A stretch of 5,053 nt of DNA from JBCCWF01 sp038520475 (lineage in GTDB: Bacteria; Cyanobacteriota; Cyanobacteriia; CAKZMO01): contig JBCBLF010000305.1 in assembly GCA_038520475.1 (NCBI GenBank), forward strand, positions 1 through 5,053, read 5' to 3'. Under the pieces are notes generated by a model that was given only the letters and a program-made list of their open reading frames with translations, made no database searches and had not been told where the DNA came from. Shown piece after piece: positions 1 through 5,053 of the stretch; the first letter of the stretch is position 1, and every line of letters begins with the position of its first letter. A program made the position numbers and the translations under genes.

Positions 1-175
1 CAACTGCGAATGCGAATGCGACTGTGCCTGCGAATGCGCCTGCGCCTGCGACTGCAACTGCAACTGCGAATGCGCCTGTGAATGCGCCTGCGACTGCAAC
101 TGCGCCTGCGCCTGCGACTGCAACTGCAACTGCGAATGCAACTGCAACTGCGACTGCGACTGCGACTGCGCCTGC
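1..175. repeat. In-frame hexanucleotide tandem repeat (plus-strand unit TGCRMM)
   Basis: Twenty-eight complete hexamers run without a break from 5 to 172, with partial units at 1-4 and 173-175; the array continues past the window edge. Plus-strand units are TGCGAC, TGCAAC, TGCGCC and TGCGAA, with two TGTGNN variants (23-28 and 77-82). Read on the minus strand each unit is GCA followed by GTC, GTT, GGC or TTC, coding Ala-Val, Ala-Gly or Ala-Phe; the two variants turn Ala (GCA) into Thr (ACA). A 36-nt block, six hexamers long, occurs identically at 35-70 and 101-136, offset by 66 nt. The unit is two codons, so gain or loss of units changes protein length but never the frame. Confidence 0.95.
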
Positions 176-562
176 AGTGATGCCCCGACGAAGGATGACG
201 GCAACGATGATGCTCAGAACGACAAGTGAAACCCAGCCAGATAATTGATTGTCAAAAGAACTGGAATCAAAAATCAGAGCAATCAAATAGCCTACGACTC
301 CAGAGAAAAAGCCTGATATACCGGACAGAAGCAGTGAAAGAGCCATCAAAAAAATGGTCCACCGTTTTTGCAATCCAGCCTTAGCTTGACTAAAGTTGGA
401 CTCCTTGAGAATTGCATGAATAAAATTTGTGCTGCGAATATCCGCCCCACTGAAATCAGCACCAGATAAGTCTTTTCCCTTAAAACATTGGCCTCTCAAG
501 TTCTCGCCTCGAAAGTCCCGTCTTCCGGCTTCGTAGAGTCGTAGCAGTTCATCAGCGTTCAC
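1..562 (-). CDS. Pentapeptide-repeat membrane protein with Ala-X repeat tail (partial, 3' end off window)
   Basis: This is a continuous minus-strand frame of 187 codons with no stop before the left edge, so the C-terminus is missing. I chose the GTG at 562-560 because GAGG (574-571) lies 8 nt upstream and the protein then begins VNADELLRLYEAGRRDF, the way many cyanobacterial pentapeptide-repeat proteins begin; in-frame GTG at 586 and TTG upstream are alternatives. Residues 17-60 carry degenerate A(D/N)LXX pentapeptides (for example DLSGADFSGADI), a family that folds as a right-handed beta-helix. Two hydrophobic segments follow, about 70-97 and 107-124, then RR at 125-126. From residue 127 to the edge there is no charged residue: Ala (twice Thr) alternates with Val, Gly or Phe. 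Family assignment rests on the visible repeats. I infer a membrane location with a short cytosolic pentapeptide head. The molecular function is unknown. It is codirectional with the paralog pair upstream, across a 148-bp gap. Confidence 0.85.
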   Translation of the reverse strand, partial: MNADELLRLYEAGRRDFRGENLRGQCFKGKDLSGADFSGADIRSTNFIHAILKESNFSQAKAGLQKRWTIFLMALSLLLSGISGFFSGVVGYLIALIFDSSSFDNQLSGWVSLVVLSIIVAVILRRGITAGAVAVAVAVAVAFAVAVAVAGAGAVAVAGAFTGAFAVAVAVAGAGAFAGTVAFAFAV

Positions 563-570
563 AGTGGGGG

Positions 571-574
571 CCTC
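571..574 (-). promoter_or_regulatory. Ribosome binding site supporting the GTG start of the pentapeptide-repeat gene
   Basis: On the minus strand GAGG lies 8 nt before the GTG at 562. It is a short match to the anti-Shine-Dalgarno sequence but well spaced, and it is the main reason for preferring this start over the in-frame GTG at 586. Confidence 0.5.
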
Positions 575-594
575 ACACAACCTCACGCCTATAC

Positions 595-625
595 TTTATC
601 TCCCAACGAGAGAATACGGGATAAA
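595..625. other. Imperfect inverted repeat upstream of the pentapeptide-repeat gene
   Basis: TTTATCTCCC at 595-604 pairs with GGGATAAA at 618-625 as CCC/GGG plus TTTAT/ATAAA, with a 2-nt bulge (600-601) and a 13-nt loop. It sits 33-63 bp upstream of the GTG start and 86-116 bp past the stop of the paralog upstream. No T-run follows on either strand, so it is not a clear intrinsic terminator; it could be an operator, a leader structure or chance. I found no convincing -35/-10 pair in 563-710. Confidence 0.25.
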
Positions 626-710
626 CACCCCATAAAGCTTGTAAACCCCAGATTAGCGATAGATGACATCAGTGAACAGGCTTCCTAAAAGAGTGTTGCC
701 AAGACTAGCG

Positions 711-1226
711 TCAAACCCGTTCTGTTGAGAGCACTAATTTCATTTGTGGTGCTACGTATACGGCGTATTCCTTGTTTTTACGAAAGGCTCGCTGTTGCCA
801 AAACGTCACTCGATACTCCTTTCCATCCAGGCAAATAAAGTGCCGAATGCTGCGTCTTCCATATTGGTGTCGATAGGTGATAACGCCTTTCGCCATCTCA
901 ACGCGACCTGTGTTGATATCTCGGTTGAGCTTCCATACCCGTTCAGTGATGAACAGCGCGACTAGGACATCCACCAGGACTGTGTATGCAATCTTGGGGG
1001 CGATCGCCTGAATCGTTGACCCATCGTTGATCTGACTGAGGTGTTGGATTAAATCTCCAGATAGGGAAATCGCTAGAAGAATCGCGATAATGTGCCATGG
1101 CGAAAACACCTGCATGCATCGTAATCGCAGCTTTTGGCGATCGCTCATTCGTCCGTTTCGATTCGCGTGAAGGTCTGCATCGCTGAAGTGAAATACAGTC
1201 TTTAGCAGGTATTGCGACTTTGGCAT
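711..1226 (-). CDS. Small two-helix membrane protein of unknown function, tandem paralog B (171 aa)
   Basis: I do not recognise a named family. The ATG at 1226 gives MPKSQYLLKTVFHF, which aligns residue for residue with the start of the neighbouring paralog (MHKSQSLLKTVFHF); the longer in-frame TTG at 1241 lies in sequence matching the other copy's tail and is rejected. Layout: a basic cytosolic N-terminus (1-40, with HANRNGR and DRQKLRLR), hydrophobic segments near 44-62 and 76-96, then a soluble C-terminal domain (97-171) with GRVEMAKGVITYR, DGKEYRV, RAFRKNKEYAVYVAP and LVLSTERV. The alternating hydrophobic pattern of that domain suggests a small beta-rich fold on the cytosolic side; this is inference. 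The start lies 17 bp after the stop of paralog A, so the two are probably one transcript. The TGA stop falls two codons earlier than in paralog A. A HIP1 site lies inside the N-terminal coding region. Confidence 0.8.
   Translation of the reverse strand: MPKSQYLLKTVFHFSDADLHANRNGRMSDRQKLRLRCMQVFSPWHIIAILLAISLSGDLIQHLSQINDGSTIQAIAPKIAYTVLVDVLVALFITERVWKLNRDINTGRVEMAKGVITYRHQYGRRSIRHFICLDGKEYRVTFWQQRAFRKNKEYAVYVAPQMKLVLSTERV
1111..1226 (-). repeat. Duplicated 5' segment of the paralog pair (copy B; partner 1671-1786)
   Basis: Aligned without gaps at a constant 560-bp offset, 1111-1226 matches 1671-1786 at 98 of 116 bases by hand count, including a shared HIP1 site (1137 and 1697). Identity extends to synonymous positions, for example GTCCGTTTCG in both. 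The following membrane-coding parts no longer align at DNA level. The repeat is a gene duplication, with no mobile-element ends visible. Confidence 0.85.
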
Positions 1227-1243
1227 GACACTCGATGACAAGA

Positions 1244-1786
1244 CTAGCGCTGAACGCGTTCTGCTGAAAGTACTAACTGCATGTGGGGTGCGACGTAAAC
1301 GGAATACGTTTCGTGCTTACGAAATGCCCATGTTTGCCACCACATGACTGGATATTCCTTTCCTTCGATTTGCATTCGATAAGCAAATGAAATCTTATTT
1401 CGATAATACGGTCGAAAGGCGATCGCCCCTTTTGCGATGTCAACTCGCCCCTTTCGGATATCGCGACCCAGCTTTTTTATCCGGCTGATCATGCTAACAA
1501 TCAGGTATATCATTGCTGCATTCAGGACGATGATCCCAATGCATACTCGAACAAAATCAAACCAGTTATTCGCCTGAAATAGGGCGATCGCAAAAGCCAC
1601 TATGTGGACGGTTATGACGAGGTGAATGGCTGTCAATACAACACTCAAAATATGCAATGGTGACAAGACTTGCATGCACCGTAGTCGCAGCTTTTGGCGA
1701 TCGCTTATCCGTCCGTTTCGATTGGCGTGAAGATCAGTATCGTTGAAGTGAAATACCGTTTTCAGAAGAGATTGGGACTTATGCAT
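1244..1786 (-). CDS. Small two-helix membrane protein of unknown function, tandem paralog A (180 aa)
   Basis: This is the first gene of the pair in transcription order; the family is not recognised. The only sensible start is the ATG at 1786, which begins the region shared with paralog B; no good Shine-Dalgarno motif precedes it. Layout: basic N-terminus 1-40, hydrophobic segments about 45-70 and 78-101, a basic turn (SRIKKLGRDIRKGR, 101-114), then a soluble domain with AKGAIAFRPYY, EGKEYPVMWWQ, WAFRKHETYSVYVAP and LVLSAERVQR. Residues 1-40 match paralog B at 35 of 40 positions, the membrane part hardly matches, and the C-terminal domain matches moderately. It carries three HIP1 sites (1419, 1584, 1697). 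The start is 102 bp downstream of the corA stop on the same strand, so read-through from corA is possible. Conserved length and a paralog under protein-level similarity argue that it is a real gene. Confidence 0.8.
   Translation of the reverse strand: MHKSQSLLKTVFHFNDTDLHANRNGRISDRQKLRLRCMQVLSPLHILSVVLTAIHLVITVHIVAFAIALFQANNWFDFVRVCIGIIVLNAAMIYLIVSMISRIKKLGRDIRKGRVDIAKGAIAFRPYYRNKISFAYRMQIEGKEYPVMWWQTWAFRKHETYSVYVAPHMQLVLSAERVQR
1671..1786 (-). repeat. Duplicated 5' segment of the paralog pair (copy A; partner 1111-1226)
   Basis: This is the partner of 1111-1226. It encodes the first 38 or so residues of paralog A and ends exactly at the start codon; bases upstream of the two ATGs do not resemble each other, so the detectable homology stops at the coding start. 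Confidence 0.85.
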
Positions 1787-1888
1787 TAAATTGGCACACC
1801 AGACTGTGCGACAGCATGGCTCATCATGTGTGGATTGCTGGGGTGAGAGGTGAATCGCGACACCTTTAGTATTCCCAAGCCTGAACCC

Positions 1889-3067
1889 TTAGAAGACTTG
1901 CTTAAACCAGCCGCGACGCCAGAAGAAATAGACGAGTCCCAGAGCGATCGCCAACATCAGTAGCCATACAAATGGATATCCCCAATACCAATCAAGTTCG
2001 GGCATGTTCAATGGCGACTCGTTTGGATTGAAGTTCATGCCGTAGATACCTGCAATGAACGTGAGGGGAATGAAGATCGTCGAGATGACGGTCAGGGTTT
2101 TCATCACTTCGTTCATGCGATTGCTGACGGATGACAGGTAAATATCCATCAAGCCAGCGCACGCTTCTCGATAGCTTTCCACAATATCGAGTAGTTGAAC
2201 GGCGTGATCATAGCAATCCCTCAGGTAAATACCGAGTTCCTGACTGAGTAACACATCGTTATTCCGGAGTAGACCGGATAGCGTATCTCGCTGCAACCAA
2301 ATGAGGTGACGGAGTGTAGAAATTTCTCGCTTGAGTCGATAGATACTCCGAATCGTGGTTTGAGTCGGATGCAAAACGACGCTATCTTCTAAGGCTTCGA
2401 GCCGTTCGCCATAGGCTTCAAGCACTGGGAAAAAGCCATCGACAATCGAATCCAGTAAGGCATAGGCCAGATAGTCAGCGCCCATTCGACGAATGATACC
2501 TGTCCCCATTTGAATGCGTGTTCGAATCGGGTCAAATGGGTCGTAAATGGGTTCTTCCTGAACGGTCAATAGGTATCCGTCACCTAAGACGAAGCTAATT
2601 TGTTCGCTGATGAAGCGTTGCTCGGCCGGAACCCAATTCACCATGCGGGTAATGATGACGAGATGCTTATCATAGTTTTCGATTTTTGGCCGTTGAGGAA
2701 CGTTGACAATGTCTTCGAGAATCAGGGGATGGAGCTGAAAGATTGTCCCCATTCGTTGCAAGGTGTCGATATTCCCAAGTCCTTTGACATCGAACCAGGT
2801 GACGGATTCTTTGTCTAAATGCGAAATGCAGTCTTCAATTCTTTCCAGTGATGTTTGAGTTGCTGAGGCTTCTTCATAGTCGATCAATACGACGGTTGAT
2901 TCTTGGCGATCGCCCGAAACATTGAGCGTCCCCGGAGCCGTCCCTGGAAAATCATAAAAGTAATCAAACCGCTGGTTGGCTTTGTCTTTCTTGCGTTTTC
3001 TAGTCTTACTTTTATGGTTACGGCTGTTTGTCTGCGTGTGGCGATCTGCGTTGGCTGGAGAACTCAT
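1889..3067 (-). CDS. corA: CorA family magnesium/divalent cation channel (392 aa)
   Basis: CorA proteins form homopentameric channels that bring Mg2+ (and often Co2+ or Ni2+) across the cytoplasmic membrane, gated by Mg2+ bound to the cytosolic domain. Seen here: a soluble domain (about 55-320) with the family segments VTWFDVKGLGN (89-99), LHPLILEDIVNVPQRPKIE (112-130), a long helical part (about 200-320) containing IIRRMGADYL and LRDCYDHAVQLLD, then LSSVSNRMNEVMKTLTVIST leading into TM1 (323-342), the selectivity motif YGMNF (GMN at 343-345), a short outer loop keeping MPEL, and TM2 (364-382) with a basic cytosolic end. The architecture resembles Thermotoga maritima CorA, with extra residues between GMNF and MPEL. 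The first 55 residues are an unconserved, strongly basic extension (KSKTRKRKKDK). The ATG at 3067 has no near Shine-Dalgarno; GAGG lies 16 nt upstream. It diverges from gdhA. Confidence 0.95.
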   Translation of the reverse strand: MSSPANADRHTQTNSRNHKSKTRKRKKDKANQRFDYFYDFPGTAPGTLNVSGDRQESTVVLIDYEEASATQTSLERIEDCISHLDKESVTWFDVKGLGNIDTLQRMGTIFQLHPLILEDIVNVPQRPKIENYDKHLVIITRMVNWVPAEQRFISEQISFVLGDGYLLTVQEEPIYDPFDPIRTRIQMGTGIIRRMGADYLAYALLDSIVDGFFPVLEAYGERLEALEDSVVLHPTQTTIRSIYRLKREISTLRHLIWLQRDTLSGLLRNNDVLLSQELGIYLRDCYDHAVQLLDIVESYREACAGLMDIYLSSVSNRMNEVMKTLTVISTIFIPLTFIAGIYGMNFNPNESPLNMPELDWYWGYPFVWLLMLAIALGLVYFFWRRGWFKQVF

Positions 3068-3214
3068 AACCGTGTACTTTTTGCCTCATTTAATACCGTT
3101 TGAAAACAATCATCACAGGGGTGAAACGTTTGGCGTTCGTGTTTTGCTAAGCACCGTACGCTGAGGAATTGCATATTCGTTCTTCTCACCCTTTGCTTCT
3201 CAAAGGAGCATCCC
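3068..3214. promoter_or_regulatory. Divergent intergenic region between corA and gdhA
   Basis: These 147 bp must hold the promoter of gdhA and probably that of corA. I see no clean -35/-10 pair and no NtcA-type GTA-N8-TAC site on either strand. CATATT in the last 45 bp before gdhA is a possible -10 but has no -35 at 16-18 bp. Assignment as regulatory rests on gene orientation only. Confidence 0.5.
3202..3208 (+). promoter_or_regulatory. Strong ribosome binding site of gdhA
   Basis: AAAGGAG sits 6 nt before the ATG at 3215. It is the best Shine-Dalgarno match in the window and fixes the gdhA start. Confidence 0.9.
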
Positions 3215-4492
3215 ATGTCACGCACTCTTTTTGAAGATGCCAGCCTCCGATTTGAAAAAGCAACGCCGTATGTTGCGCTGTCTCTAGATGCTCTTGAACG
3301 GCTGACCTATCCAAAGGCGAGCCTTTCGGTTTCCATTCCAGTTCGTATGGATGATGGCACGTTGAAGCTGTTTCAAGGTTACCGGGTTCGTTATGACGAT
3401 ACCCGTGGGCCCACCAAGGGCGGGGTTCGATTTCATCCCAATGTGTCACTGGATGAGGTTCAGTCCCTTGCATTTTGGATGACGTTTAAGTGTGCAGCCC
3501 TGAATTTGCCCTTTGGCGGTGGAAAGGGGGGCATTATGGTCAATCCAAAGGAGTTGTCGAACCGTGAACTAGAGCAGTTGAGTCGAGGCTACATCAATGC
3601 GATCGCTGATTTTATCGGTCCAGATGTCGACATTTTGGCTCCTGATGTCTATACCAACGCCACCATCATGGGCTGGATGATGGAGCAATACAGCATCATT
3701 CGTCGACAGGCCATGCCCGGAGTCGTGACTGGCAAACCTGTGGTGATGGGCGGTAGCGAGGGCCGTACGACGGCAACGGCAATGGGTGCCTTTTTTGTGA
3801 TGCAGCATATCTTGGGGCAAGGCGATCGCTCTCCATCTCATACCCGAGTGGCGATTCAGGGGTTTGGAAATGCAGGGGCAGTGTTAGCTGAACTTCTCTT
3901 TCGAGCGGGTTATCGCGTGGTTGCCGTGAGTGATTCAAAGGGCGGCATTTATGCATCCGACGGGCTCGACATTCCTAGCATTCGACAGTTTAAGAATGAG
4001 AGTCGCGACCTGAAGGCCGTGTATTGCAAAGGAACGGTGTGTGATCTGGTGAATCACGATGTGATTACAAATGAAGAGTTGCTAGAACTGGATGTGGATG
4101 TGTTGGTGCCTGCTGCTCTGGAAAACCAGATTCATCAGGAGAATGCCGCTCGAATCAAAGCATCCTATGTGTTTGAGGTGGCGAATGGCCCCGTGACGCC
4201 CCAAGCAGATGAGATGTTGAGTTCGAATGATGTGCAAGTTTTTCCCGATATTTTGGTCAATGCTGGAGGGGTAACGGTGAGCTACTTTGAGTGGGTACAA
4301 AACCGGGGTGGCTTCTACTGGAATCTCGATGATATTCATCAGCGACTGAAAGACAGCATGGTGACTGAAACAGATAAGATATTGGCGATCGCCCAGGAAT
4401 GTGCGGTTTCCTATCGCACGGCAGCTTACATTCACGCACTCAAGCGCCTTGGTGAAGCTGCCGATGCCAAGGGGTCTCATGTCCAGTATTAA
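3215..4492 (+). CDS. gdhA: Glu/Leu/Phe/Val-family dehydrogenase, probably glutamate dehydrogenase (425 aa)
   Basis: The enzyme interconverts L-glutamate with 2-oxoglutarate and ammonium using NAD(P). Length fits the short hexameric class. Catalytic residues are all present: K68 (TKGGVRFHP), K92 (MTFK), K104 (GGGKGG) and D144 (APDVYTN). Their spacing (24, 36 and 76 from the first) equals that of K89, K113, K125 and D165 in Clostridium symbiosum GDH, and S356 in NAGGVTVSYFEW matches its S380. The Rossmann domain has GFGNAG (216-221) and ends strand two with VSD (238-240). The K/S pair that holds the side-chain carboxylate favours glutamate over leucine or phenylalanine; cofactor choice cannot be read safely. 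The usual GR..ATG.G motif reads GRTTATAMG (183-191), with Ala for Gly. The gene ends in two stops, TAATAA, and stands alone: corA diverges, purM converges. Confidence 0.92.
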   Translation: MSRTLFEDASLRFEKATPYVALSLDALERLTYPKASLSVSIPVRMDDGTLKLFQGYRVRYDDTRGPTKGGVRFHPNVSLDEVQSLAFWMTFKCAALNLPFGGGKGGIMVNPKELSNRELEQLSRGYINAIADFIGPDVDILAPDVYTNATIMGWMMEQYSIIRRQAMPGVVTGKPVVMGGSEGRTTATAMGAFFVMQHILGQGDRSPSHTRVAIQGFGNAGAVLAELLFRAGYRVVAVSDSKGGIYASDGLDIPSIRQFKNESRDLKAVYCKGTVCDLVNHDVITNEELLELDVDVLVPAALENQIHQENAARIKASYVFEVANGPVTPQADEMLSSNDVQVFPDILVNAGGVTVSYFEWVQNRGGFYWNLDDIHQRLKDSMVTETDKILAIAQECAVSYRTAAYIHALKRLGEAADAKGSHVQY

Positions 4493-4532
4493 TAAAGATA
4501 AGGCGTTATTGATCCTCGGGATGACTTCGCCT
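4490..4532 (-). terminator. Possible terminator hairpin in the gdhA/purM convergent gap
   Basis: AGGCG (4501-4505) pairs with CGCCT (4528-4532), and inside it ATCC (4512-4515) pairs with GGAT (4519-4522) around a 3-nt loop, separated by a nearly symmetric 6/5-nt internal loop. Read on the minus strand the stem is followed by TTATCTTTATT, a T-rich run, so it could end purM transcripts 112 bp after that stop. On the plus strand no T-run follows, so it is a weaker candidate for gdhA. The stems are short. Confidence 0.3.
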
Positions 4533-4643
4533 GAAAGATATTGACGTATTGTGTACTATGCAGATTGGTTCATTCTCCAAATCAGCAACAACATAGAGAA
4601 AATCCTATGACTGACGGCACAAGTACGTGGAATTTAGCCTAAC

Positions 4644-5053
4644 CTACGCGTCAAACACGACTTCTCCATTGCCCTCAATGACCTCCCCAATGGCCCATGC
4701 TGCAATCTTGTAATGAGCAAACTGCTCAATCGCCTTATCAACCTCATCTGACGGAACAATCACCACAAACCCAACGCCCATGTTAAACGTGTTCAGCATG
4801 GCATCGGGGGCAACGTCTCCTTCCGCTGCAATCCATTGAAAGATAGTTGGAGGTACCCAACTGGCCAGATTGATGCGAATCGATTGATTGGCGGCCAGAC
4901 AGCGGGGTAGATTTTCTGGCAGTCCGCCTCCGGTGATGTGTGCCATGCCATGAATCGACAATCCAAAGCGAAGTGCATCCAGCACTGGAGAGACGTAGAT
5001 GTAAGTCGGTGTTAGCAGCATCTCATTCAGAGACGCGCCATTGAATGCATTCG
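4644..5053 (-). CDS. purM: Phosphoribosylformylglycinamidine cyclo-ligase (AIR synthase), C-terminal part, 5' end off window
   Basis: PurM closes the imidazole ring in purine synthesis, turning formylglycinamidine ribonucleotide and ATP into aminoimidazole ribonucleotide, ADP and phosphate; it is a cytosolic dimer. The frame is open through the right edge, so the real start lies outside; the internal ATG at 5021 is not the start because family-typical sequence (SLNEMLLTPTYIYVSPVL) spans it. The visible 135 residues cover the C-terminal half-domain: HGMAHITGGGLPENLPR (visible residues 34-50) is the diagnostic glycine-rich motif, followed by a WVPPTIFQWI segment, FNMGVGFVVIVP (89-100) and the closing AIGEVIEGNGEVVF. 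Full-length PurM is about 340-350 residues, so around 60 percent is missing. It converges on gdhA with a 151-bp gap. I see nothing broken in the visible part. Confidence 0.96.
   Translation of the reverse strand, partial: NAFNGASLNEMLLTPTYIYVSPVLDALRFGLSIHGMAHITGGGLPENLPRCLAANQSIRINLASWVPPTIFQWIAAEGDVAPDAMLNTFNMGVGFVVIVPSDEVDKAIEQFAHYKIAAWAIGEVIEGNGEVVFDA

Larger units (their letters stand above)
1000..4392. repeat. HIP1 palindromes (GCGATCGC), ten copies
   Basis: Exact copies start at 1000, 1137, 1419, 1584, 1697, 1944, 2906, 3599, 3822 and 4385. All lie inside coding regions: two in paralog B, three in paralog A, two in corA, three in gdhA. HIP1 is a well-known over-represented octamer of many cyanobacterial genomes. 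None occur in 1-999 or 4393-5053. Confidence 0.95.

Noticed and set aside
24..248. Plus-strand open frame coding Ala/Thr/Pro/Asn-rich peptide
   Set aside because: It is the antisense reading of the hexanucleotide array. The minus frame carries recognisable pentapeptide repeats and membrane segments and extends far beyond the array.
1227..1241. TTG start adding five residues to paralog B
   Set aside because: These bases lie in the tail shared with paralog A's 3' end, and the alignment of the two proteins begins at the ATG at 1226.
1848..1865. Hairpin AGGTG/CACCT with an 8-nt loop between corA and paralog A
   Set aside because: The stem is only five pairs, no T-run follows in the corA direction, and on the plus strand no gene ends here.
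3068..3214. NtcA (nitrogen control) site before gdhA
   Set aside because: I looked for GTA-N8-TAC on both strands; GTA and TAC triplets are present but none with the right spacing.
3186..3473. Minus-strand frame over the gdhA start, and similar frames at 3569-3841, 3696-3956, 4082-4480 and 4257-4439
   Set aside because: All are antisense to a well-supported gdhA and show no family motif or ribosome binding site.
4541..4559. TTGACG and TACTAT as a promoter in the convergent gap
   Set aside because: The spacer is 7 nt, far too short, and no gene begins downstream on that strand.
4607..4642. Eleven-codon frame MTDGTSTWNLA in the convergent gap
   Set aside because: It has only a weak AGAG upstream, and nothing else supports translation of so short a frame.

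Overview
The window looks like cyanobacterial chromosome. The main evidence is ten copies of the palindrome GCGATCGC (HIP1) in about 3.4 kb, far above chance for an 8-mer. The protein families fit: a pentapeptide-repeat membrane protein, a CorA of the Thermotoga type, a Glu/Leu/Phe/Val-type dehydrogenase, and the end of purM. The genus cannot be decided from sequence alone. I see no insertion sequence, phage gene, CRISPR array, tRNA or rRNA.

Layout, left to right. At 1-562 (minus) is a pentapeptide-repeat membrane protein that starts at GTG and runs off the left edge. Its tail is written by an in-frame hexanucleotide tandem repeat (1-175) and alternates Ala with Val, Gly or Phe. After a 148-bp gap come two tandem paralogous small membrane proteins of unknown function, 711-1226 and 1244-1786 (both minus), 17 bp apart. 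Next is corA (1889-3067, minus), a magnesium/divalent cation channel. A divergent intergenic region (3068-3214) separates it from gdhA (3215-4492, plus), a hexameric-type glutamate/amino-acid dehydrogenase with a strong ribosome binding site. A convergent gap (4493-4643) with a hairpin candidate is followed by the C-terminal part of purM (4644-5053, minus), which runs off the right edge.

The genes do not form one pathway. gdhA (ammonium assimilation/glutamate catabolism) and purM (purine synthesis) are housekeeping neighbours in convergent orientation. corA and the two paralogs lie on one strand with a 102-bp gap, so co-transcription is possible but not shown. The least understood part is the left 1.8 kb: three membrane proteins, of which one has an extreme repeat tail and two are a recent-looking duplication with a nearly identical N-terminus and a diverged membrane core. 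No gene-free stretch exceeds about 150 bp.
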